This document shows positions 36,901 to 45,919 of a DNA stretch of 64,000 nucleotides, in pieces. The DNA is from Thalassotalea sp. 273M-4 (lineage in GTDB: Bacteria; Pseudomonadota; Gammaproteobacteria; Enterobacterales; Alteromonadaceae), in NCBI RefSeq assembly GCF_041410465.1, contig NZ_CP166961.1:1178001-1242000 (forward strand). Direction: 5' to 3'. The notes below the pieces were generated by a model. That model ran no database searches. It was not told the DNA's origin and worked only from the letters and a program-made list of their open reading frames with translations. The translations under genes were made by a program, and so were the position numbers. The first letter of the stretch is position 1. Every line of letters begins with the position of its first letter.

Positions 36901-38631
36901 ATGTTCAGTTTTGACCAAAGCGCCATGATTGTTATTTTTATCGCAACCTTACTCGGATTGGTTAAATACCAAAATGCGCCTGAAAAAGTGTTTGGTTTTG
37001 CGACCATTGCTTGCTTGTCGATGGGGTATGTTAGTGTTAACGAGCTCTTGATTAATGCCATCAACCCAGGCCTTGTTACGTTAATTATTTTGATCAGTTG
37101 CTCCTTTGCGTTTGAACGCACCAGCTTTTTACGGGTACTTGCATCCGGATTAATTAACCGTTCCATTGTTGCCTCATACATAAAAACTTTACTGTCTACT
37201 GCATTGGCATCGGCCATTTTAAATAATACGGCGGTTGTTGCGACCCTTATATCCCCGATTAAAAACAATAAATTTATCAATCCAGGTCGCTTGTTATTAC
37301 CCTTATCTTATGCGGCTATTTTAGGGGGAACCTTGACCCTTGTTGGCACATCAACAAATTTAATCATCAATTCAATGTTAATAGAGCAAGGCTCAGAGGG
37401 TTTTAACTTTTTTGATTTTACCCTTATAGGCCTATGCGCAATGTCGGTCTGTTTTGTGGTGTTGTTTTTAAGGCTTAGGACTTTACCCAAGACACATTTA
37501 GGTCAAAAAGCCGATAAGCATTATTTTGTGGAGGCAGAGGTTGTTGCTGATTCAAAACTTATCGGGCGTTCAATCGAAGAAAATGGTCTTCGAAGTATGG
37601 ATTCTTTATTTTTAATTGAGATCATTCGACATGGGCACTTGATATCGCCCGTTACCCCAGAAGAATACATTCAACAAGGTGACGTCCTTATTTTTACGGG
37701 GGATATTTCTAAAGTTTTTATGCTACAACAATTTGACGGTTTGCAACTGTACGCTGAAAAAGACGGCTTGTTACGAGATGATTTAACCGAGGTCTTGATT
37801 AAACCTGGATCTGCGATTATTGGTTTAACGCTTAAGCGAGCAGGTTTTCGGGCAAGATTTGATGCTGCTGTTGTGGCGATTCGTCGCGAAGGGTCAACGT
37901 TATCCGGTAAAATTGGTGACGTGATCATTCAATCGGGTGATTTCTTCGTGTTAGCTGCGGGTAAAGATTTTCCCACTCGCACCAATTTAAGTAAGAACTT
38001 TTTTATTTTAACCGGCCTTGAACCTGAAAATATGTTGTCGGGATGGCGAGATAAATTCACCTTATTTGGCTTTTTAGGCGCCATTTCGACGTCGGTGTTG
38101 CTGTCTATTCCACTATTAAATTGCCTGATTTTTTATTTAGCTGCACTCTTTGCCTTTAAATGCTTGTCGATTAATGAAATAAAACGTCGATTCCCGCTTG
38201 AAATATGGATTATTGTGGTCAGTGCCTTAACCCTCGCAACGGCATTAGAAAATACGCAAACATCCACCTTAATCGCCGACTTTGTACACCAATTTTTGGC
38301 TGGAAAATCGGTCTTTGCGGCCTTTGTTGCCGTCTTTGTCATAACACTGGTAATGACCGAAGTCATCACGAACAACGCGGCAGCCGCGTTGATTTTCCCT
38401 ATCGCCTATAATATGGCGCTTGGCTTTGAGGTCAGTCCTTTGCCTTTTGTGATGGCGGTTGCATTCGGTGCCAGTGGCAGTTTTATGAGCCCTTATGGTT
38501 ATCAAACCAATGTGATGGTATATAGCGCCGGTAATTATAAATTACTCGACTTTGTAAAATTTGGAGCGCCCATTTCATTAACTTATGCCATCGTTGTCCT
38601 ATATGTGATCCCTATTGTTTTCCCTTTTTAG
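36901..38631 (+). CDS. SLC13-family permease with TrkA-C (RCK) domains, probable sulfate transporter
   Basis: A 576-aa membrane protein. N-terminal helices (about 1-195) and C-terminal helices (about 385-575) flank two cytoplasmic TrkA-C domains (about 205-290 and 290-370; 'LIGRSIEENGLRSMDSLFLIEI'). 'ILNNTAVVATLISPI' and 'VITNNAAAALIFPIAYNMALG' are the paired Asn-Thr/Asn-Asn motifs of the family. This type is often encoded with sulfur-assimilation genes, and cysN precedes it, so sulfate is the likely substrate. That is inference; dicarboxylates are used by other SLC13 members. Confidence 0.78.
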   Translation: MFSFDQSAMIVIFIATLLGLVKYQNAPEKVFGFATIACLSMGYVSVNELLINAINPGLVTLIILISCSFAFERTSFLRVLASGLINRSIVASYIKTLLSTALASAILNNTAVVATLISPIKNNKFINPGRLLLPLSYAAILGGTLTLVGTSTNLIINSMLIEQGSEGFNFFDFTLIGLCAMSVCFVVLFLRLRTLPKTHLGQKADKHYFVEAEVVADSKLIGRSIEENGLRSMDSLFLIEIIRHGHLISPVTPEEYIQQGDVLIFTGDISKVFMLQQFDGLQLYAEKDGLLRDDLTEVLIKPGSAIIGLTLKRAGFRARFDAAVVAIRREGSTLSGKIGDVIIQSGDFFVLAAGKDFPTRTNLSKNFFILTGLEPENMLSGWRDKFTLFGFLGAISTSVLLSIPLLNCLIFYLAALFAFKCLSINEIKRRFPLEIWIIVVSALTLATALENTQTSTLIADFVHQFLAGKSVFAAFVAVFVITLVMTEVITNNAAAALIFPIAYNMALGFEVSPLPFVMAVAFGASGSFMSPYGYQTNVMVYSAGNYKLLDFVKFGAPISLTYAIVVLYVIPIVFPF

Positions 38632-39461
38632 AGTGATAATACACCCTAAATTACGTTCAGCTTTCGCCAATCGTTGTAGTCGCTACGTCATATCTTAATG
38701 GTCGATATGTCGCCCCCTCACCTAATCAACATTGCTGCGATTAAGGCAATCAAGAACAGTATCTGCAGTGACATATTGTTCAAATCTATGAATGATTTTG
38801 AGATTTGTTAACAAGCTTTATCACGTTAATGATTATTGTTTAGTCATCGATCACCGATAAAGCCATGCCTTAGAGAATCAAAGTCTATTGTTCTAATCGA
38901 CTAGGTAAACTTTTTTATCCATAAAATTATCACAATAGGTGAAATTTTAGCGTGACACTCAGACAATAAATGCTAAAATCTTTGAAAAGTTACCTTTGTA
39001 ACTAAATTGTTGTTAAATATGCTTTAATTTTAAATTAATCCATATCACTTAGGTCTTCGTATGAATGCCGGTATCTAACGTTTGCAATGATGAAATCGTT
39101 GGTACAGATGTTAGTAAAAAATAATAACCTTATGATATGACCAGTATTCTCTGAATAAACATCATAAAGTAGGTGCTTTGAACCGAAACACTACGATGAA
39201 AGATAAAAGTGAATGTTTGTTAAATCTTTTCATTGGCTGAAATATTTTTATTTACCCACCGTTTTATGGGCTAAACCGCTAATATATATTGATTTATGAA
39301 ATAATTCGGTTGCAAAATCGTGACATCCTTGTAACTTCTGTTATTCTTAAAATTGTAACTGTTTTATCTCTGGTAAGTTTCTGGAGTTACGATGGTGATA
39401 CTTATCTAAGGTTAATAGCAGCGCATAAACAAAATAACAAGACGCTCGAGAATTTAGAAAT
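38632..39461. other. 830-base AT-rich region without a recognised gene
   Basis: No credible open frame: a 60-codon frame near 39289-39471 has no ribosome site and no family look. There are only short inverted repeats (for example AGTTAC/GTAACT at 38988-39003). I looked for a GEMM (c-di-GMP) type motif and saw none. The region presumably holds a long regulated promoter/leader of the DUF11 operon. Confidence 0.5.
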
Positions 39462-42400
39462 TTGTTGTTGAATTTTATAATTTGTAGTTTAAATCAGCTC
39501 ACTAAAATTTTTTTTCAATGTTTGCCCATTGTTAAGAAATTTTTTGTCGTACCTAAATTTCTTTTATTATTACTGTGCATAAACTTTGCCTCTTATGCTA
39601 AAGACGTTAAATTGCGTGATGACTTAGGCTGGGCAGGGCATGGTGACTTTTTAGGTGCGGCTTACTCTTATAAAATCGATAATACCCAATGTCCTATAAA
39701 CGGCAGTTCCGAACTCGTATTAGAAGGTTTTCCCGCAGGTGCAAGGGTCGCTAAAGCTCATATTATTTGGGCATGGTCTAATTTGCTTCCTTTGGACGAT
39801 CCTGAAAATCAGGCCAGTTTTAATGTGACATTAAATGGTACGTCGATATCAGCACCTACAGACAGGCAGTATGAATTTACATTTGATAATGGTGGTCAAT
39901 TAAATAGGTTTTACTCCGCAGGTGCAGAAGTAACCAGTATTGTCGATTCTGTGATACGTTCAGGTCAGAACAGATTTAAATTTGATGGTATAACCGATAC
40001 CAATTTAGGAGAGCAATGTGCCCAGCTTGCGATAAAAGGCTGGAATCTTATCGTTTATTATGAAGTGAGCGAGGCCGATAAAGCCACAGAGCTTTTTCGA
40101 ACAATAAATTTATTTGAAGGGTTTGATTCGTTCCGCTATGAGAGTTTAACGCTGATACCCAAAAACTTTCGAATACCAGTATCAGAGGATGGCGATCTAA
40201 TCATTCCTGATGGCGTTCATGTTGGTAAACATGCTCACATCACTTGGGAAGGCGATGCCGATATATCTGATGCACAAGAGAATCTTGAATTTGGCGGGCA
40301 ACCTTTAACCAATACTTATAACCTCATAAACGAACAATATAATTCAACGTTTTCTGACGATGTCGTTGGTGTTTCTCAAACAGGTTTATATGGTTTAGAT
40401 TTTGACATCTATGATATTACTAAGACAGTCAAAGACTCTCATGATCCTATGTTTGCAATACCTGACATAGAAACAGAGGTGACTACCCTCTACTCAGCCG
40501 GTCAAGACTTGGTGATTTTAAGCGCCGAGGTCTTAAGTATTATGAATGTGGATGTGACCGACCTTGAGGTTAATCAAGGTAATTACCTCAGCGAACAATT
40601 GATCCGAGGTAATACTGCAAATTTAAGAATACTCGTTGATAATCATGGTCCCTTCGCCACCTCTGGCAGTTTAACCACTACGGTCACTTTACCTGCTGAT
40701 TTATCTTTATTTGGCGCAACCTCGTTTAATTCCAATGGCTGGAGTTGTGTCAGTGTATCGGCATCGAACGATGTTTTAGACTGTACTAAAAATGTGAGTT
40801 TACTCGATGGTCAGCAAGATTACTTTGATATAGCGGTGAGTGTGTCATTAAGCGCAAACCCCACGTTTACCGTTCAAGTGAGCATCCCTGGTGTTGTTGA
40901 TAACCCTTACCCAATTGCTGATGGTAACTTTGATAACGTCACCAGTAACAATAGTAAAGAATTTACTTATTCGGTATTTATTAGCGGCGCCGACTTAACG
41001 ACATCGACAAAAACGGTTAACGACTTAAATAAAGGCGGGGTAGAAGCGGGGGATTTACTGGAATATACTGTCACCATTACCGAAAGCGCCAATGATGCAA
41101 TCTATAATGTTTCCGTTAGTGATGTTTTGCCAAGTAATCTTGAACAACTGACCATTATCGAGTTACCAGCTGGCGCGATTGATAACTCTACCAGTACACA
41201 AGTCAATGTCAGTAATATCGATATTGCTGCCAGTGGGCAAGCGCTTATTCGTTATACCGCACGGGTCAGCTCGAGTGTACAACCAGCCGAAAACATTACC
41301 AACATTGCCACCATCACTAACCTTGATTTAGCCGATGTGATCGTAAGCTCTTCGGTAAGCGTGTATAACTCAACCCCCGCCAGCGGGGTAAAACAACTGT
41401 ATTTGCGTCACCCAAGCGATGCGCCTGCCTCAGCACTATTACCAGGTGCTATTGGTCGTTTATCTCGCGAAGCAACGACAACCGATGCTGGCACCTTGTT
41501 TATTGATAAAAACGATGGTGGTGCCAAATGCTTAGATGGCGATTTATCCCAAGTCTATTGTTTGGTATTTACTCTTGACCCATTACTAGTAAGCGACTTA
41601 CAAATCGATGAAGTAGACCTTGATGTTGTTATTACCGGCGCGGGTAAAGGCGATAACTATGGTTTTGCGCTTATTAATAATAATAATGATATCATCGCAC
41701 AATACAACTTGGATGCGACAGAAGCTGATGTTAAGCTCAATGGTACAGCAATCGTTCGAAGTTATACCTTACAAGTAAATTCTGCAAATGCCTTGGTTCA
41801 AGCGGGTGATACCTTACGCTTGGTTATTCAAAATAACGGTAACAATAAAAAAGGTATTAATATCATCCCATTTAGTAATTCTGCACCAGGTGTGTTTTCG
41901 CAACTGCGCATTAACACCTCGACCGTTATTAATGTCGATAATATTGACACCTTAGATAGCAGCACAGTACTAACGAGCAATAATTTTGAACGCGGTAGTC
42001 AAATGCTAAGCAGGGTAATTGTAAGTGACCCGTTTGGCACCTTTGATATTGAAAACGTCAGCATTGTGATGACAGATGCCAACGATAACGAGGTGCTAAA
42101 TATTGCCTCTGCCTCTGCTTTGACCGAAATCCCCGATGATGTGGTGTTAACAAGCGCGCAGCAACTATATGAGTTTACCTACGATATTCCCGCCGATGCA
42201 GCTTTAGGGGTATGGCAAATTTTTGTGCAAGCCGACGAAGGTAAAGAAGGGGTGATTTTAGACAATGACGTCTATGCCTTTAGTGTGTACGTACCGCCAG
42301 TGCTTGATGTCAGTAAATCGGTCGCTTTAGCTAGCGCCCCCACAACCCCAATTAGCAATGCAAAACTTGGTGATGTTTTGCAATACACCATTTTAATTGC

Positions 42401-42716
42401 CAATAATAGCTTAGGGGATGCGGTTAATATAATGCTTAATGAAAATATTAGCCCATACAGCGCGTTAAAATTTACCAGCACAAACCCCGTTGACGATAGT
42501 TTCAATTGTCTTGACTGCGTTGAAGCGGGTATTTCTTATAGCGAGCCGGTGTATTCAAACAGCCATGATAATAATTTTACTTATACCCCTGTTATTGTAG
42601 ATAATGGCGCCGGTGAACCGATAGACCCTAATGTAACAAATATTAAAATTGATTTAACTGGCACATTAAAACCAGATAAATCAATTACCTTTACGTATCA
42701 AGTTGTTGTAAATTAG
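39462..42716 (+). CDS. Secreted multi-domain DUF11-repeat surface protein (operon gene 1)
   Basis: About 1084 aa, or 1064 from an in-frame TTG at 39522; no ATG is available, and the later TTG gives the better signal peptide ('FLLLLLCINFASYAKD'). A roughly 300-residue N-terminal beta domain ('GWAGHGDFLGAAYS' to 'YDITKTV'; DUF3344-like in my reading) is followed by DUF11-type domains near 375-510, 515-640 and 960-1084 ('KTVNDLNKGGVEAGDLLEYTVTI', 'SKSVALASAP'). A separate beta domain lies at about 650-940. It ends on a DUF11 strand, '.FTYQVVVN'. DUF11 domains are found in bacterial surface proteins. It is the first gene of a five-gene run. Confidence 0.7.
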   Translation: MLLNFIICSLNQLTKIFFQCLPIVKKFFVVPKFLLLLLCINFASYAKDVKLRDDLGWAGHGDFLGAAYSYKIDNTQCPINGSSELVLEGFPAGARVAKAHIIWAWSNLLPLDDPENQASFNVTLNGTSISAPTDRQYEFTFDNGGQLNRFYSAGAEVTSIVDSVIRSGQNRFKFDGITDTNLGEQCAQLAIKGWNLIVYYEVSEADKATELFRTINLFEGFDSFRYESLTLIPKNFRIPVSEDGDLIIPDGVHVGKHAHITWEGDADISDAQENLEFGGQPLTNTYNLINEQYNSTFSDDVVGVSQTGLYGLDFDIYDITKTVKDSHDPMFAIPDIETEVTTLYSAGQDLVILSAEVLSIMNVDVTDLEVNQGNYLSEQLIRGNTANLRILVDNHGPFATSGSLTTTVTLPADLSLFGATSFNSNGWSCVSVSASNDVLDCTKNVSLLDGQQDYFDIAVSVSLSANPTFTVQVSIPGVVDNPYPIADGNFDNVTSNNSKEFTYSVFISGADLTTSTKTVNDLNKGGVEAGDLLEYTVTITESANDAIYNVSVSDVLPSNLEQLTIIELPAGAIDNSTSTQVNVSNIDIAASGQALIRYTARVSSSVQPAENITNIATITNLDLADVIVSSSVSVYNSTPASGVKQLYLRHPSDAPASALLPGAIGRLSREATTTDAGTLFIDKNDGGAKCLDGDLSQVYCLVFTLDPLLVSDLQIDEVDLDVVITGAGKGDNYGFALINNNNDIIAQYNLDATEADVKLNGTAIVRSYTLQVNSANALVQAGDTLRLVIQNNGNNKKGINIIPFSNSAPGVFSQLRINTSTVINVDNIDTLDSSTVLTSNNFERGSQMLSRVIVSDPFGTFDIENVSIVMTDANDNEVLNIASASALTEIPDDVVLTSAQQLYEFTYDIPADAALGVWQIFVQADEGKEGVILDNDVYAFSVYVPPVLDVSKSVALASAPTTPISNAKLGDVLQYTILIANNSLGDAVNIMLNENISPYSALKFTSTNPVDDSFNCLDCVEAGISYSEPVYSNSHDNNFTYTPVIVDNGAGEPIDPNVTNIKIDLTGTLKPDKSITFTYQVVVN

Positions 42717-42750
42717 TTGTAAAATCGTCGAAAGTCGACTGTAATGGAGA

Positions 42751-43236
42751 ATGAAAGTGGTAAAAGTATTTAAAACCTTAGTTATTAGTTTACTAATAGC
42801 CCCGGTGATTGCCTTTGCGGCGCCAAACGTAGAAATTAAACAAATTGTCGAAAAAGAGATCACAATGATAGTTGATGGCGTACAAGTAACAAAACGCGTG
42901 CCTGCTAGCGAAATAGAGCCGGGCGCCGTTTTGTTTTTTACTTTGTCTTATAAAAACTCGGGTGATCAAGTGGCAACTCAAGTGGCCATTGATTCGCCAA
43001 TTCCAGAGGGAACCACCTATGTTTTAGGCAGTGCCTTAGGAGAAGGTGCTAAAGTTTTGGTCAAGCTAACCAATGAAACGGATTATCAAGAGGAAGCGTC
43101 TGCCAAGGTGAACTTTATCGATGGTGAAACGATCCCTGCACAAGCAAGTGATATTAGTGCATTACGCTGGATTGTTGCCGATATTCCACCGGCAAGTGAC
43201 GGTAAAGTGAGTTTTCAAGTGGAGGTAAATCAATAA
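42751..43236 (+). CDS. Secreted single-domain DUF11-like protein (operon gene 2)
   Basis: A 161-aa protein: signal peptide (1-24, 'LIAPVIAFAAPN') and one DUF11-like domain. 'VEPGAVLFFTLSYKNSGDQVATQVAI'-type strands and 'PIPEGTTYVLGSA' match the pattern '.Y.......A..V...D.LP.....'. It ends at the last strand 'VSFQVEVNQ'. Being one domain long, it could be the pilin-like building block or cap of a larger structure; this is inference. It starts 34 bases after gene 1 and has GGAGA directly upstream. Confidence 0.7.
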   Translation: MKVVKVFKTLVISLLIAPVIAFAAPNVEIKQIVEKEITMIVDGVQVTKRVPASEIEPGAVLFFTLSYKNSGDQVATQVAIDSPIPEGTTYVLGSALGEGAKVLVKLTNETDYQEEASAKVNFIDGETIPAQASDISALRWIVADIPPASDGKVSFQVEVNQ

Positions 43237-43332
43237 AACCTATGCAAAATTCAAGCAACAAAACCTAGCAAATTTGGCAGATGTAAAAAATATAACTAAT
43301 ATTAAAATTAAAAATAAATCTAAGGAAAAGGT

Positions 43333-44697
43333 ATGAAAATTAAAACCTTACGTTCAAAGTTCGCAACACTAGCCTCAGTGTTTGTGTTCTCGGCGCTGGC
43401 AAACCAAGCGTATGCAAGCACCACCGCCAAGGCAACCATCTTTAACGAAGTGCAAGTCAGCTACCAAGCACCAGGCTCTTCAACTGATATTATTGCGCTG
43501 TCTTCCGTTCAAGTTACCGTGCAGCTTATTAAGGCATATCCATCGGTATCTGTACCTAGCTATGATCCTGCTAATCCGCAGTCTTCGACAACCGGCACAG
43601 TGGGTAGTATTTTTAAAGTGACCTCTAACGCTAATGGTGAAGACACTTACCCGATAGCTCTAACACCGGGTACCAATACAAACCTTGATGGTATAACCGT
43701 TGCTGCATATTTAACCGATGCAACACGAAACCCAACAGGCGATGCACTTACTGACGTTACCTTAGGTTCGGCGATTATAACGGGCGGTGGTGCAGGGTTT
43801 GTGACCGTGCCCTATGTAGCTAAAGATCCTAATGGTTATAATGGCCTTAAGTCAGGTGACTTTGTGACCATATCGGGTACTGAGTACCAGATAAATACCA
43901 TTACAGACGGTGCTGCTGTTGCTCCATCAACGGTTACCGACACTGGCATTAGTAAAACTCCAGAGCAACAAGTTCAAATTTCTTTTGTCGGGCACGATAC
44001 CACTAACTTTGGAAGTACTGGTCTGGACTATGAGGGTCTGGTACTTGGCGAAACACAGTACATTTATGTTCAATCGAGCGCTGTAAATGAGTCTCAAGGA
44101 GCGCAAGATATTACAAACGTATTTTCAGTTGGCGTTACCGCATCAACCGATCCAGATGCACCTGATACTTCAGGCTCGCAAGAAATCCATAATGATATTG
44201 TCACCTTTTATGGCATTAATTTAAATCTGACCAAATTGGTTCAAGTTGTAGCACCAGATGGAACTTTCAACCCAGCAACAACCGCTTATGTCGCAACGAC
44301 CGATTCACCTACGGCATACCCTGGTGATACCCTACATTATTTAATTACCATGGATGCAGACGATACGAATGCGACTGCAAGTAAGGTGGTAATAACCGAT
44401 GCATTGCCTTTGTATACCACATTGGTAAAAGATGCCAAAAGCATTACGGTTACCTACCAAAAATATGATCCAATTACTAGTCCTGCAGCAACCGTTGCCA
44501 CTAACTTAGCTATTTTACCTGATGCGGGTGATAGCTTTGAAACCGAGGATACAGGCGCAAATATTAATATATTTGTAACGGTTGGTAGTGATGGTAATTT
44601 AACGGTTAATCTAGGTGAAGGGGCAACTGCAAGTGCAGGCGGTAAAGTCTCTGCTCAAGATACGGTTGCAATTACCTATTCGGTAATCGTGGAATAA
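43333..44697 (+). CDS. Secreted DUF11-like surface protein (operon gene 3)
   Basis: A 454-aa protein: signal peptide (1-28, 'FSALANQAYAST'), an N-terminal segment starting 'AKATIFNEVQVSYQ', a middle beta region with 'VTSNANGEDTYPIAL', and a C-terminal DUF11 domain (about 300-454, 'LNLTKLVQVVAPDG', 'VVITDALPLYTTLV') that stops at '.AITYSVIVE'. The layout parallels gene 4, and the 'SNANG' motif is shared, so the two are paralogs. The composition is rich in Thr, Ala, Val and Asp and has no Cys in the mature part, typical of exposed proteins. AAGGAAAAGG precedes the ATG. Confidence 0.7.
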   Translation: MKIKTLRSKFATLASVFVFSALANQAYASTTAKATIFNEVQVSYQAPGSSTDIIALSSVQVTVQLIKAYPSVSVPSYDPANPQSSTTGTVGSIFKVTSNANGEDTYPIALTPGTNTNLDGITVAAYLTDATRNPTGDALTDVTLGSAIITGGGAGFVTVPYVAKDPNGYNGLKSGDFVTISGTEYQINTITDGAAVAPSTVTDTGISKTPEQQVQISFVGHDTTNFGSTGLDYEGLVLGETQYIYVQSSAVNESQGAQDITNVFSVGVTASTDPDAPDTSGSQEIHNDIVTFYGINLNLTKLVQVVAPDGTFNPATTAYVATTDSPTAYPGDTLHYLITMDADDTNATASKVVITDALPLYTTLVKDAKSITVTYQKYDPITSPAATVATNLAILPDAGDSFETEDTGANINIFVTVGSDGNLTVNLGEGATASAGGKVSAQDTVAITYSVIVE

Positions 44698-44741
44698 TCC
44701 TTACCAATTTTTTATATAGAATATCAACAAAAGGATAAGGT

Positions 44742-45890
44742 ATGAGATTATTAAATAAGTTTTTATTCAACAAACTTGTTGTTATACCTATGATATTGCT
44801 ATTGACGACGGTGTCCGCGCACGCGGGCACCGGTGCTCAGGCAACCATTCATTCAAGTGCAAAGTTAACCTATAACGGTGGTTCGGCCTATGATTCTGCG
44901 ACTGTAAAGGTAAAGCTTGTTGCCGCACCCGTTGATATCCGTGTTGATGAGACAACGATTTCGGTTGACGCGGGTAACAATGCCCAATTTACCTTTACCT
45001 TTGCATCCAATGCTAATGGTAAAGAAGTGTATACATTATCCACAGACAGCATTGTAAACGAAGGCGTTGATGTACCAACGGTGAGTTTTGCCGGTGGTAC
45101 CCAATTGACCCTTGGTGCCAGTATCACCAGTGCGCCCATGGATACCACTAACGTGCTAAAAATACCAGCAGGTACCGCGAATATGTTTGATGATAACGAT
45201 ATCATTCGTTTATCAGACGGAAACGCTAACTACCCAGGTACCTATCGCATTACATCTCGAGTTGAAGGAACGGTAGCTACTACCAACGCGAATGGTGATA
45301 CCTTGCCAGAATCGCCAGCGTTAATTACCGTTGTACCAGTCAGCGGAGGCGCCCTTAACAATGTACCTGCGGGTGTGCAAATAGGCGAAGTGAAAGATGT
45401 GCAAGTAACCATTACTTCAGGTACGGTTAACGGTGGCGCTGCAACGCCAGAGCATGTGATTAACTTCTCGGTCACATCAAAAACCGATCCTGATTCGGTT
45501 GCAACTACCTCAAGCAATAACAACAACGAAGTCGTGGTTGTGGTATCGGTACCGTCAACTTTAGAGTTTGTAAAAGAGGTTAAATTAGCCTCTGCTGGCG
45601 ATGAAACCTATGTGAGTTATTTAGAGGCAAACCCTTCTGAGGTGCTCACTTACCGTATTACCGTCAGCAATAATTCTGGTGCAACGGTTACTGGCGCTAA
45701 CGTTACCGATGTGATCCCAAACTTCACCAAGTATGTTGATGACTCACTCAAGTTAAACGGCGCATCGTGGACCGGTGATTTGCCGTGGTCAACCAATGGC
45801 ATGACGGTAAAAAGTACCAATGCGGTGAATGATGGCGATATTTTGGCAGGCGAAGTGGCCATTATTTCATACAACGTTGTTATTAATTAA
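44742..45890 (+). CDS. Secreted DUF11-like surface protein (operon gene 4)
   Basis: A 382-aa protein: signal peptide (1-28, 'LLTTVSAHAGT'), 'AQATIHSSAKLTYNG' at the mature start, a middle region with 'ASNANGKEVYTLS', and a C-terminal DUF11 domain (about 270-382, 'VKEVKLASAGDE', 'VTDVIPNFTKYVDDS') ending '.IISYNVVIN'. It is a paralog of gene 3. It starts 44 bases after gene 3 with AAGGATAAGG upstream. Function is unknown; a structural surface role is inferred from the domains, signal peptide and operon. Confidence 0.7.
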   Translation: MRLLNKFLFNKLVVIPMILLLTTVSAHAGTGAQATIHSSAKLTYNGGSAYDSATVKVKLVAAPVDIRVDETTISVDAGNNAQFTFTFASNANGKEVYTLSTDSIVNEGVDVPTVSFAGGTQLTLGASITSAPMDTTNVLKIPAGTANMFDDNDIIRLSDGNANYPGTYRITSRVEGTVATTNANGDTLPESPALITVVPVSGGALNNVPAGVQIGEVKDVQVTITSGTVNGGAATPEHVINFSVTSKTDPDSVATTSSNNNNEVVVVVSVPSTLEFVKEVKLASAGDETYVSYLEANPSEVLTYRITVSNNSGATVTGANVTDVIPNFTKYVDDSLKLNGASWTGDLPWSTNGMTVKSTNAVNDGDILAGEVAIISYNVVIN

Positions 45891-45919
45891 CGTTCGCTGA
45901 AATAAGCAAGGACTCGGCA

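Noticed and set aside
39289..39471. 60-codon frame upstream of the DUF11 operon
   Set aside because: It begins at TTG without a ribosome site and has no family look; it overlaps the first gene's start.
45241..45270. ACGGTAGCTAC as an ops element for RfaH
   Set aside because: It lies inside the coding sequence of operon gene 4, not in a leader, and fits the ops consensus only partly.
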